NCBI GenBank assembly: GCA_947625125.1 | Contig: CANQNF010000003.1 | Coordinates: forward strand, 85,064 to 149,063 | Source of the DNA: an uncultured Clostridia bacterium | Lineage (GTDB): Bacteria > Bacillota > Clostridia > Oscillospirales > Ruminococcaceae | Direction of reading: 5' to 3' | DNA: 64,000 nt | Shown here: in pieces, positions 17,594-25,437 of the stretch | Layout of the letters: the number at the start of each line of letters is the position of its first letter | Numbering within the stretch: position 1 is the stretch's first letter | Notes under the pieces: model-generated | Told to the model about the DNA's origin: nothing | The model's input: the letters and a program-made list of their open reading frames with translations, nothing else | The model's database searches: none | Made by a program: the position numbers and the translations under genes

Positions 17594-18574
17594 TTATTCG
17601 ATTCCGGTGGGCCGGCTCATAAGGTCGATTATGCCCTGGCGGACCGGCTGATTTTCAAAGAGTATCTCGTTTATTTCCTCGGTTATCGGCATGCTTACTC
17701 CGAGGGTCTTTGCAAGCTTCAAAGTTACCCTTGCGCAGCCGTAGCCCTCGACCGTGCCGGTCCTGCGGACCGCTTCCTCGGGCTCTACGCCCTGGCCGAT
17801 AAGAGTGCCGCAGCGGTAGTTTCTTGAATGTATGCTCGTGCAGGTGACTACGAGGTCCCCAAGTCCCGCAAGCCCGAAGAAAGTCTCAGACTTTGCTCCG
17901 AGGGCTTTTCCGAGACGGGATATTTCGCTGAGGCCCCTTGTGATGAGGGCGGCTTTTGTGTTGTCTCCGAGGCCGAGGCCGTCGGACACTCCGCAGCAGA
18001 GGGCGATGACGTTCTTGACGGCTCCGCCTATCTCGCAGCCGATGACGTCGTCGTTTACATATAGCCGCAGGACGTTGTCCGAAAAAGCTTTCTGGACGTA
18101 TTCGGCGGCCTCCCTATCATGGGATGCGACTGCAACCGCGGTGGGAACTCCCCGGCCGAGCTCTTCGGCATGGGATGGGCCGGACATGACGGCGATGCGG
18201 TTTTTGGGATAAACCTCGGAGATTATCTCGCTCATGCGCTTTAAGGTGCCGTCCTCGAGGCCTTTGGCGGTGCTTAAAAGAATCGAGCTGTCCGACATAT
18301 AGGGCTTCGCCTGCTCACAGACCGAGCGCACAAACGGCGTCGGGATGCCTATAAGAACAATATCTTTTCCGCTTACACATTCGATATCAGTAGTCAGCTC
18401 GACTGACTTCGGTATCTGTACTCCCGGGAGCTTCGCCTTAAGCTCGCCGGTCCTTTTGATAGCGTCGATCTCATCGGAAAACTTGCTCCAGACCATTACC
18501 TCATGTCCGAGTCGCGAACAGGTGCAGGCAAGCGCGAGTCCCCAGCCGCCTGAGCCTAAAATAGTTATCGTCAT
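17594..18574 (-). CDS. gpsA: Glycerol-3-phosphate dehydrogenase [NAD(P)+]
   Basis: Makes sn-glycerol 3-phosphate from DHAP for phospholipid synthesis. It has 326 residues. The Rossmann motif GSGGWGLALA is at the N-terminus. The catalytic lysine region is GAVKNVIALCCGVSDGL, and the substrate region GLGDNTKAALITRGLSE. It overlaps plsY by four bases, so the enzyme making G3P is coupled to the acyltransferase that uses it. Confidence 0.97.
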   Translation of the reverse strand: MTITILGSGGWGLALACTCSRLGHEVMVWSKFSDEIDAIKRTGELKAKLPGVQIPKSVELTTDIECVSGKDIVLIGIPTPFVRSVCEQAKPYMSDSSILLSTAKGLEDGTLKRMSEIISEVYPKNRIAVMSGPSHAEELGRGVPTAVAVASHDREAAEYVQKAFSDNVLRLYVNDDVIGCEIGGAVKNVIALCCGVSDGLGLGDNTKAALITRGLSEISRLGKALGAKSETFFGLAGLGDLVVTCTSIHSRNYRCGTLIGQGVEPEEAVRRTGTVEGYGCARVTLKLAKTLGVSMPITEEINEILFENQPVRQGIIDLMSRPTGIE

Positions 18575-19245
18575 TCGTTCTCCCCCTTTTTATGGAAATA
18601 GAATTTCTTCTCCTCTCCGCTCCATAGATGGCAGATGTTGGAGAAATGGCGGAAATAGCATAGCAAAAACATCGGAAGAATTATAAGGGCATGAAGCCAG
18701 ATATTTTCATAGCCCGCCCCGAAGAATCGGTTGGCAAAATACTGCCAGATAACGGTGTAAAGGGGATAACCTATACAGGCCGACAGCGAGCCGACCGAGA
18801 TATATTTTGTCAATGCTACAAGTATCACAAACGTAATAAGTTCCGCAAGAAACACGACCGGATCGGTCATGAGCATGCAGATGGCGGCAAGTAAAATGCC
18901 TTTACCCCCTTTAAACCCGTAGAAAACCGGGAAGCAGTGCCCTATGACACCGAATAACGTTGATATAAGGCATACCGAAAGGCAGTCTATGGGAATGCCG
19001 TTTATGAGCGAATACACAAGCTTCGTGCCGAAAACTATCAGCGCGCCCTTTAACAGGTCCATGGCGACCGTCAAAAGGGCCGTCGGGATTCCGAAGCAGC
19101 GGTAGACGTTCGTGAGACCCGCGTTGAAGCTGCCGTACTTGCGTATGTCCTTATGCTTCATGATATATGTCGCTAATATCGCGGAATTCATGCTTCCGAT
19201 GATATAGCAAAAACCGAACAGAATAACTAAGATGAGATATTTCAT
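18571..19245 (-). CDS. plsY: Glycerol-3-phosphate acyltransferase PlsY
   Basis: Membrane enzyme that transfers an acyl group from acyl phosphate to glycerol 3-phosphate. The 224 residues hold about five membrane segments. The conserved motifs are present: GSMNSAILATYIM, KYGSFNAGLTNVYRCFG and GHCFPVFYGFKGGKG. It lies between der and gpsA. A charged C-terminal tail (about 15 residues) is a little longer than typical. Confidence 0.94.
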   Translation of the reverse strand: MKYLILVILFGFCYIIGSMNSAILATYIMKHKDIRKYGSFNAGLTNVYRCFGIPTALLTVAMDLLKGALIVFGTKLVYSLINGIPIDCLSVCLISTLFGVIGHCFPVFYGFKGGKGILLAAICMLMTDPVVFLAELITFVILVALTKYISVGSLSACIGYPLYTVIWQYFANRFFGAGYENIWLHALIILPMFLLCYFRHFSNICHLWSGEEKKFYFHKKGENE

Positions 19246-19281
19246 GATGTGAACCTCGGTGCTGTGATGAAAACTCTTAAA

Positions 19282-20616
19282 TCATTTCGTGTCGCTTGAA
19301 TCCCTTTCGCGGACTATGAACCTCACCGGCGTTCCGACAAGGCCGCCAAATACCTCTCTGATCTGATTTTCAAGGTATCTTTTGTAGGAGAAGTGGAAGA
19401 GGTCCGCTGAGTTTACAAACGTCACGAACGTCGGCGGCTTGGACGACGGCTGAGTCATGTAGTATATCTTCAGCCTCTTGCCCTTGTCCGACGGGGGCTG
19501 CACTCTCTCGGTCGCATAGGAAAGTATCTCGTTGAGCCGGCCTGTTGAAATTCTCAGGGAATTGTTCTCGCAGACGACCTTGATAAGCTCAAAAAGCTTG
19601 TTCAGGCGCTGTCCTGTCTTTGCGGAGATGAACACAAACGGAACATAGTCCATGAACGTGAGGTTTTTCTTAAGGTCCTCGGTGAACTTGTTCATCGTGT
19701 CGGTTTCCTTTTCGACGGCGTCCCACTTGTTCACGGCGACGATGCAGGCTTTCCCCTGTTCATGGGCATACCCAGCGACCTTGGAGTCCTGCTCTGTGAA
19801 GCCTACCGTCGCGTCGATGACTATGACAGCGACGTCTGCTCTGTCGACCGCCATATATGAGCGAAGAACGCTGTAGTGCTCGATGTTTTCATAGACCTTG
19901 GACTTTCTGCGAATGCCCGCGGTGTCTATGAAGATAAATCTGCCGAAAGAATTTTCAACGACGGTGTCGGTCGAGTCGCGGGTGGTGCCGGCGATGTCGG
20001 TGACGATAACGCGCTCCTCTCCCGCAACGGCATTTATAAGACTGGATTTGCCAACATTCGGCTTTCCTATGACGGCGACTTTCAGGGCGTCGGAGTCCTC
20101 GTCGGATTCGTCCTGCAAAGGAAGATGCTCGACCACTCTGTCCAAAAGATCGCCCGTGCCGTAGCCGTGGACGGAGCTGACCTCGACGGGGTCTCCGAGG
20201 CCGAGGTTGTAAAACTCATAAAAATCGGGGTCGGGAGCGCCCGGACGGTCGCACTTATTCACGCATAAAACTACGGGTTTACCGCATTTTTGGAGCATGT
20301 GCGCGACCTCGTAGTCGTTCGCTGTGACTCCGCATTTTAAGTCGGTAACTAAGATTATGACAGCGGCGGAATCTATGGCGACCTGAGCCTGTCTTCTCAT
20401 CTGCAAAAGGATCTTGTCGTCGGTCTTGGGCTCGATGCCGCCGGTGTCGACGAGCATGAACTCTCTGCCCGACCAGTCGCATTTTGAGTATATTCTGTCC
20501 CGGGTCACACCGGGGGTATCGTCGACTATCGACAGTCTCTGGCCTATGAGCCTGTTAAAAAGCGTGGATTTTCCCACGTTAGGCCGGCCGACGACTGCTA
20601 CGACGGGTAACGGCAT
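19282..20616 (-). CDS. der: Ribosome-assembly GTPase Der (EngA)
   Basis: Tandem GTPase needed for 50S ribosome assembly. The 444 residues contain two G domains (GRPNVGKSTLFNRL near residue 10, GKPNVGKSSLINAV near 185) and a C-terminal KH-like domain. G3 motifs are DTPGVTRD and DIAGTTRDS. It begins after the rpmF terminator and heads der-plsY-gpsA. Confidence 0.97.
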   Translation of the reverse strand: MPLPVVAVVGRPNVGKSTLFNRLIGQRLSIVDDTPGVTRDRIYSKCDWSGREFMLVDTGGIEPKTDDKILLQMRRQAQVAIDSAAVIILVTDLKCGVTANDYEVAHMLQKCGKPVVLCVNKCDRPGAPDPDFYEFYNLGLGDPVEVSSVHGYGTGDLLDRVVEHLPLQDESDEDSDALKVAVIGKPNVGKSSLINAVAGEERVIVTDIAGTTRDSTDTVVENSFGRFIFIDTAGIRRKSKVYENIEHYSVLRSYMAVDRADVAVIVIDATVGFTEQDSKVAGYAHEQGKACIVAVNKWDAVEKETDTMNKFTEDLKKNLTFMDYVPFVFISAKTGQRLNKLFELIKVVCENNSLRISTGRLNEILSYATERVQPPSDKGKRLKIYYMTQPSSKPPTFVTFVNSADLFHFSYKRYLENQIREVFGGLVGTPVRFIVRERDSSDTK

Positions 20617-20639
20617 ATTTCCGTCCTCCTTTCATATAA

Positions 20640-20676
20640 CAAAAAACAAGGGAAGGACCGCGCCTTCCCTGTTTTT
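20640..20676 (-). terminator. Terminator of yceD-rpmF
   Basis: An 8-bp stem AGGGAAGG/CCTTCCCT with a six-base loop, flanked by A- and U-tracts, lies between rpmF and der. It may act in both directions. Confidence 0.85.
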
Positions 20677-20684
20677 GAAGAAGA

Positions 20685-20867
20685 TCAAGCTTCCTTATGG
20701 ATAACCTCTTTGCCCTTGTAGAATCCGCAGTTGGAGCATACTTTATGAGGGGAAGTAAGAGCGCCGCAGTTAGTGCATCTGGAAAGAGCCGGAGCGTCTA
20801 ACTTCCAGACGGCAGAACGCCTTTTGTCTCTTCTTGCTTTTGATACCTTTCTCTTCGGTACTGCCAA
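20685..20867 (-). CDS. rpmF: 50S ribosomal protein L32
   Basis: Large-subunit protein, 60 residues. The family start AVPKRKVSKARRDKRRS follows a TTG codon at 20865-20867 with AGGAGG eight bases upstream. An in-frame GTG three codons earlier overlaps that ribosome binding site, so TTG is the likely start. The zinc-binding cysteines are CTNCG and CSNCG. It follows yceD closely, the conserved pair in most bacteria. Confidence 0.96.
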   Translation of the reverse strand: MAVPKRKVSKARRDKRRSAVWKLDAPALSRCTNCGALTSPHKVCSNCGFYKGKEVIHKEA

Positions 20868-20887
20868 TTTCAGCACCTCCTCTTTAT

Positions 20888-21349
20888 TTAATCGTTTTCT
20901 TTAACACATTTACATTCGCCGCGGTTGAGATTTCCTCCGCAGTCGGGACAAAGCCCCAAGCAGTCCTCGGAACATAAGATCTTAGTCGGAAGACCCATCA
21001 AGATATCCGATACGCAGAGCCCCGTCATATCAAGGCTGTCGTCCTCGCATAACACGTCGTCTTCGCCGACAAGGTCCTTTTCCTCTCTTACGAGAATATG
21101 TTCAAAGCTGCGGCTGCAATCCTCGGTGAATTCGTCAAGACATCTGTCGCATACGAGCAAAATTTCGGTACTGACGGAATAGCTGAGTGAAACCATTCCC
21201 ACGACGTTGGATATTCTGCCCTTAAGCGAAATAGGTGCTGTGAAATCGAGCGCGCCGACGCTCTCCCCCAATTCCTCTAAGGGGATATCGGCGTCGAAAT
21301 CCATCTGTTCTCCGTCTCTTTCAAAGACCCGTTTTAGCTGAAAAATCAC
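20888..21349 (-). CDS. YceD/DUF177 family protein
   Basis: Conserved protein encoded next to rpmF in most bacteria and linked to large-subunit rRNA metabolism. It has 153 residues starting at GTG, with GAGGTG upstream. The YceD core is visible (VCDRCLDEFTED). The clostridial-type cysteine cluster at the end (CSEDCLGLCPDCGGNLN then CKC) probably binds zinc. Confidence 0.9.
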   Translation of the reverse strand: MIFQLKRVFERDGEQMDFDADIPLEELGESVGALDFTAPISLKGRISNVVGMVSLSYSVSTEILLVCDRCLDEFTEDCSRSFEHILVREEKDLVGEDDVLCEDDSLDMTGLCVSDILMGLPTKILCSEDCLGLCPDCGGNLNRGECKCVKEND

Positions 21350-21374
21350 TTCTGCACCTCAAACATCACATTAC

Positions 21375-21403
21375 ATTATAACGCCAAAAAGCCTGATTGT
21401 CAA
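21375..21403 (-). promoter_or_regulatory. Promoter of yceD-rpmF
   Basis: On the minus strand, TTGACA (21398-21403) and TATAAT (21375-21380) are both perfect consensus boxes at 17-bp spacing. Confidence 0.88.
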
Positions 21404-21447
21404 CAGTTTTTTTTAATTTAAGCGGGATTTTGAGAAAAATCTCACCA

Positions 21448-21852
21448 TCACTTGGCGAACTTAAGAACGCTCTCGGGGAGCTTATCGGCGTCCTCGGAAA
21501 CAGTGAAGACTATCTCGATCTCGGAGGTTATCTTGTCCACCATGTCAAAGAACCTGCCGAGGGCTTCGTAATCCCTGCCGCCGATTTTCAGTATTCCGTC
21601 TACAAAGACCTCGGAAATGTCGTAGTTTCCGGCGATCATTCCGCTGACGAAGCCGTAGAGCTTGTCATAGCTGTCGATAGCGTAGCTGTCAACGTCGACG
21701 AGACGGACGCTGTAGGGAATGTCGTAGGTAAGCTGCATGGCTTTCTCAATACATACTACGTTGCCCTTGGTGCTCTGGGCAGCGTCCTTGATGAGATCGA
21801 CAAGAACCTTGGTCTTGCCGGAGCCTCTTTTTCCGGTAATCAACTTAATCAT
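21448..21852 (-). CDS. Small P-loop ATPase-like protein
   Basis: Product of 134 residues beginning MIKLITGKRGSGKTKVLV. The Walker A motif GKRGSGKT is at the N-terminus, and a possible Walker B region is ISEVFVDGILKI. Length and pattern fit a minimal nucleotide-binding protein of unknown role. ATG 21852 is preferred over an ATG eight codons upstream because GGAG is correctly placed before it. It follows pgi on the same strand (71 bases). Confidence 0.75.
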   Translation of the reverse strand: MIKLITGKRGSGKTKVLVDLIKDAAQSTKGNVVCIEKAMQLTYDIPYSVRLVDVDSYAIDSYDKLYGFVSGMIAGNYDISEVFVDGILKIGGRDYEALGRFFDMVDKITSEIEIVFTVSEDADKLPESVLKFAK

Positions 21853-21868
21853 GTTATACTCCGTTTCC

Positions 21869-21890
21869 GCCCTCACGGGCTTTCTTTTTT
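21869..21890. other. Small hairpin before the P-loop gene
   Basis: GCCC-TCAC-GGGC is followed by a T-rich run on the plus strand. No plus-strand gene ends here. On the minus strand the run lies 5' of the stem, so its function as a terminator is doubtful. Confidence 0.3.
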
Positions 21891-21923
21891 ATTCCTTAAC
21901 GGCAGCGCCGTTGGAGCCAAGCT

Positions 21924-23258
21924 TTATTTTCCGAGCTTTGCCTCAAGCTCGGCTTTCTGTCCCTCGTAGCCGGGCTTGCCTAAAAGAGCGAACATATTCT
22001 TCTTGTAGCTCTCTACGCCGGGCTGGTTGAACGGGTTCACGCCGAGCATGTAGCCGGAGATGGCGCAGGCTTTCTCGAAGAAGTAGACCATTTCGCCGAA
22101 GTTGTATTCGTCGAGCTTGTCGACCTCGATGATGATGTTCGGAACGCCGCCCTCGGTATGAGCAAGGATGGTGCCCTCCATGGCCTTGCGGTTGACGACG
22201 GACATATTCTGATTGGTCAGGAAGTTAAGGCCGTCGAGGTTTTCGGGGTCGCTCTCAAGATAGAGGTCTTTCTTCGTGTTCTTAACATCAACTACCGTCT
22301 CGAACATTATCCTTGAGCCGTCCTGGACGAACTGGCCCAAGCTGTGGAGGTCGGTGGAGAATGTGGCGCTGGACGGATAAATGCCCTTGTGGTCCTTGCC
22401 CTCGGATTCGCCGAAGAGCTGCTTGAACCACTCCGCCATCATCGTGAACGAGGGCTCGTAGCTGACGAGCATCTCAACGCTCTTGCCCTTGCGGTAAAGG
22501 ATATTTCTTATGGCTGCATATTTTTCGCAGTCGTTGAGGTCGTCTTCCTTATAGGCTTCTCTTGCAGCGGCCGCGCCCGCCATTATAGCGTCAATATCGC
22601 AGCCTGCGCAGGCTATCGGAAGAAGTCCGACGGCGGTAAGGACGGAATATCTGCCTCCAACGTCGTCCGGAACGACAAATGTCTCATAGCCCTCGGCGTC
22701 GGAGAGTTCCTTGAGGGTGCCTCTTGCCTTATCGGTGGTGGCGAATATGCGGTTCTTGGCCTCATCCTTGCCGTACTTATCCTCGACAAGCTTCTTGAAG
22801 ATACGGAATGCCAGAGCCGGCTCGGTGGTGGTACCGGACTTCGAGATGACGTTCACGCAGATGTCCTTGCCCTCGCAGATGGAGAGTATCTCGTTGAGGT
22901 AGGTCGGGCTGATGGAGTTGCCGACGAAGTAGATGTCGGGAGTGTCTTTTTTGAGATTATTGTAGTTTGAGGATTTCAAAAGCTCAATTGCGGCTCTCGC
23001 GCCAAGGTAGGACCCGCCGATGCCGATGACGATAAGAACGTCGCAGCTCTTCTTTATTCTCTCGGCGGCAGCTTTTATCCTTGCGAATTCTTCCTTGTCA
23101 TAGTCGACGGGAAGATCGACCCAGCCCAAGAAATCATTGCCGGGGCCGTTTCTTTTCACAAGAGTCTCATGCGCTGCGGAGATCTGAGCGCGGCAGGCTT
23201 CGAGCTCGTGCGGAGCGATAAATTTATCGCAGTACTTTGTCACAAGTTTAATGCTCAT
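21924..23258 (-). CDS. pgi: Glucose-6-phosphate isomerase
   Basis: Interconverts glucose 6-phosphate and fructose 6-phosphate. The 444 residues are typical of the short Firmicutes form. Phosphate-binding and catalytic motifs are evident: [28 protein letters not shown], and the signature region [19 protein letters not shown]. It is preceded by its own promoter. Confidence 0.97.
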   Translation of the reverse strand: MSIKLVTKYCDKFIAPHELEACRAQISAAHETLVKRNGPGNDFLGWVDLPVDYDKEEFARIKAAAERIKKSCDVLIVIGIGGSYLGARAAIELLKSSNYNNLKKDTPDIYFVGNSISPTYLNEILSICEGKDICVNVISKSGTTTEPALAFRIFKKLVEDKYGKDEAKNRIFATTDKARGTLKELSDAEGYETFVVPDDVGGRYSVLTAVGLLPIACAGCDIDAIMAGAAAAREAYKEDDLNDCEKYAAIRNILYRKGKSVEMLVSYEPSFTMMAEWFKQLFGESEGKDHKGIYPSSATFSTDLHSLGQFVQDGSRIMFETVVDVKNTKKDLYLESDPENLDGLNFLTNQNMSVVNRKAMEGTILAHTEGGVPNIIIEVDKLDEYNFGEMVYFFEKACAISGYMLGVNPFNQPGVESYKKNMFALLGKPGYEGQKAELEAKLGK

Positions 23259-23294
23259 GGGTAATCCCTCTTTCTTGTTTATTTTGTCATACCC

Positions 23295-23323
23295 ATTGTA
23301 CCACGAATGAAAAGATTTTGCAA
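23295..23323 (-). promoter_or_regulatory. Promoter of pgi
   Basis: On the minus strand, TTGCAA (23318-23323) and TACAAT (23295-23300) are spaced by 17 bp. Confidence 0.75.
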
Positions 23324-23363
23324 GGAATTTTTATGAAAAAATAATGACAAATCAAAAAAATTT

Positions 23364-24500
23364 TCACATCAGGGCGATAAACCCCAAAATTCTGCGGAAT
23401 CCGAGCGCTATATTCATTCTTCTAACGGTCTCGGCCGCGGTGACTTTTAAGGCGAAGACCTCGTCCTCCCCTATTTTATAGACCGCAAGACCCACGGTAT
23501 CGCCGTAATTTATCGGCGCTTCGAGGTTTTCGTAGTATTTTATCTCGACGGTCATCTTCTCAAGCTGTGATTTTCTTACGACAAACGGATCAAGCCCCGA
23601 TATCTCGCTTTTTACCTCGGTTTTTTCTCCGCCGTGGACGGCGACCGGCTCGGGATAGAGCTCCGCCGCCTTTGGTTTATATAATGTATAGGCAGAAAAC
23701 CCGGCGTTAAGCTTCTCCTTGGCTGTCGTAAATCGGCGGTTTTCATCCGTCTCGCCGAAAATCACGCATACAAGCCTTAAGCCGTCCCGTTCTGCGGACG
23801 CGATAACGCAGTTCCCGGTCTCCTTTGAGTAGTAGGCTTTCATGCCTGTTATGCCGTTATACTTAAGTATCAGGCGGTTTTGCGAGGCAAGTTCGGTCTT
23901 GCCGCCTCTTACGCTGTCGACCCATGTCGTAAAATACGGGGTCAGAAAATCATAGCCGCTTAAATTCGACGCCAGAATAGCCGTATCGCAGGCGCTTGTC
24001 ACGCTCTCACGGGATATACCCGTGCTGTCGACGTATTTCGTCGAGAGCATACCGAGCTCCGCCGCCTTATTGTTCATAAGCTTAACAAAGCCCTCCTCGG
24101 TCTCTCCCACAGCCTCGGCAAGCACCACGCAGGCGTCGTTGGCGTTGCCGATGGCGACAGACTTTATAAGCTCCCTGACTGTTATCTCTTCGCCCGGCAT
24201 CAGCCATATCTGAGCGCCCTGCATGGAGTTTGCGTGTGCCGAGGTTTTTAAGACCGTATCTTCGGAGAGCTCTCCCGAAGCTATTTTTTCGGCCGTAAGA
24301 AGCAGAGTCATAAGCTTTGCCGAGTGGTGTGCGGGCAGGACTGCCGAGCCGTTTTCCTCATATAAAAGCGTGGCCGTCGAGCCCTCCATCAGAACATAGC
24401 TGTAGGGCGGGCTCGCAGAATCGGGTTCGGCATAGGCTGCCACGGAAAAAATGCCGATAAAAATGACTGCCGACAAAGCGGCGATAAGCGCTTTTTTCAT
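23364..24500 (-). CDS. DacF-like D-Ala-D-Ala carboxypeptidase homologue, catalytic motifs altered
   Basis: Protein of 378 residues with a signal peptide (about 1-24, ending AAYA). It has the peptidase S11 domain and the PBP5-type C-terminal beta domain. Homology is clear (VGETEEGFVKLMNNKAAELGM). However, the three active-site motifs are not intact: SxxK reads HSAK (59-62), SxN reads NAN (119-121), and KTG reads KAY (221-223). The acylating serine is therefore missing, and the protein is predicted to be inactive as a carboxypeptidase. It might bind peptidoglycan or act as a scaffold. The start at ATG 24500 is chosen for the signal peptide and the GGGGAC site; an upstream ORF extension has no support. 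Confidence 0.85.
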   Translation of the reverse strand: MKKALIAALSAVIFIGIFSVAAYAEPDSASPPYSYVLMEGSTATLLYEENGSAVLPAHHSAKLMTLLLTAEKIASGELSEDTVLKTSAHANSMQGAQIWLMPGEEITVRELIKSVAIGNANDACVVLAEAVGETEEGFVKLMNNKAAELGMLSTKYVDSTGISRESVTSACDTAILASNLSGYDFLTPYFTTWVDSVRGGKTELASQNRLILKYNGITGMKAYYSKETGNCVIASAERDGLRLVCVIFGETDENRRFTTAKEKLNAGFSAYTLYKPKAAELYPEPVAVHGGEKTEVKSEISGLDPFVVRKSQLEKMTVEIKYYENLEAPINYGDTVGLAVYKIGEDEVFALKVTAAETVRRMNIALGFRRILGFIALM

Positions 24501-24597
24501 ATCATGTCCCCTTTTTTGTTTTTCTACATGATATGCCGGCATGTACCGGATATAGAAGTGGGAAAAAAGAACAACAGTTAGGCAGCCCCGCATAAAA

Positions 24598-24629
24598 GCA
24601 AAAGCAGACGGATGAACGTCTGCTTTTTT
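24598..24629 (-). terminator. Terminator after metallopeptidase-like gene
   Basis: AGCAGACG/CGTCTGCT with a six-base loop is flanked by T-rich runs on both sides. It lies 11 bases past the stop of the gene at 24640 and may be bidirectional. Confidence 0.8.
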
Positions 24630-24639
24630 GGTATGGAAT

Positions 24640-25386
24640 TTAACACTCGCCGAAATCTTTTTCCATCAGTTCGCGGATCTCTTGGCGCAGCTCGAATTTT
24701 TTCGTGTAACCTATAAAATCTTTCTCAAGAATATCAACAGAAATTCCGAAAGTTTGCTTAAACGCCTGAGCCGTGTCGTCAGCGCATTGTTTATAAAATT
24801 CAACATATTTTTCCGTGCCGAAGCGTTCGATCAAATATCCTGTAAACGCGCCCGCTATGGGATATGTATACTCACAGTCATATTCGCGAAAATTGCGGTT
24901 TTCTATCAGAGCCGCCACAGACGGGTTCTTTCCTTGCTCAATATACCACTGCGTCCAGTGATAATTGTCAATTTCCCACCACATGCGGTCAAAAAACATC
25001 GCAAGTCCTTCGCTTATAAACCGCGACTCCGGTCTGCAAATCGAATAGGATATAATATGCGCGTCTTCGTGGAAACCAATGCATTTTACTTTATCGCTGT
25101 AAACTGCAAAAACATGGTTTATGCCGTCCTTGCTCATATTTTCCGGAAGCGCAAAACCGTTGCATGGCTCGTCGTCTTCCTCGTCGTGAATGATCGCGTA
25201 CTGCTTGCCGACTTCTTCCGGAGTGTCGAACAAATGATAGTGAATTTTGTCCTTTGCATCAGCGTGAAGACAACTGCTGATAAAAGCGTAACAGCCCTCC
25301 TGAATGCCGGCGATTTTATCTATTTCTTTTTCTGCAAGGCTGTTTTTCTTGAAGTGAAAAACATAGTGCGCCGTTGACATTTCCAT
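24640..25386 (-). CDS. Putative gluzincin-type metallopeptidase (HExxH)
   Basis: Protein of 248 residues without a signal peptide. The zinc signature HEDAH is at 106-110, followed by SEGLAMFFD with a third-ligand glutamate (about 127). This layout is seen in the peptidase MA-like (gluzincin) superfamily. The N-terminal 100 residues resemble the substrate-side domain of that group, but no substrate can be named. ATG 25386 is favoured because GGAGGTG lies eight bases upstream. It lies 51 bases after the ABC gene on the same strand and may be cotranscribed with the exporter block. Confidence 0.72.
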   Translation of the reverse strand: MEMSTAHYVFHFKKNSLAEKEIDKIAGIQEGCYAFISSCLHADAKDKIHYHLFDTPEEVGKQYAIIHDEEDDEPCNGFALPENMSKDGINHVFAVYSDKVKCIGFHEDAHIISYSICRPESRFISEGLAMFFDRMWWEIDNYHWTQWYIEQGKNPSVAALIENRNFREYDCEYTYPIAGAFTGYLIERFGTEKYVEFYKQCADDTAQAFKQTFGISVDILEKDFIGYTKKFELRQEIRELMEKDFGEC

Positions 25387-25437
25387 GTCGGCTTCACCTC
25401 CATCAATCACATGAATGTCAGTACCTGCCGTCTTATT

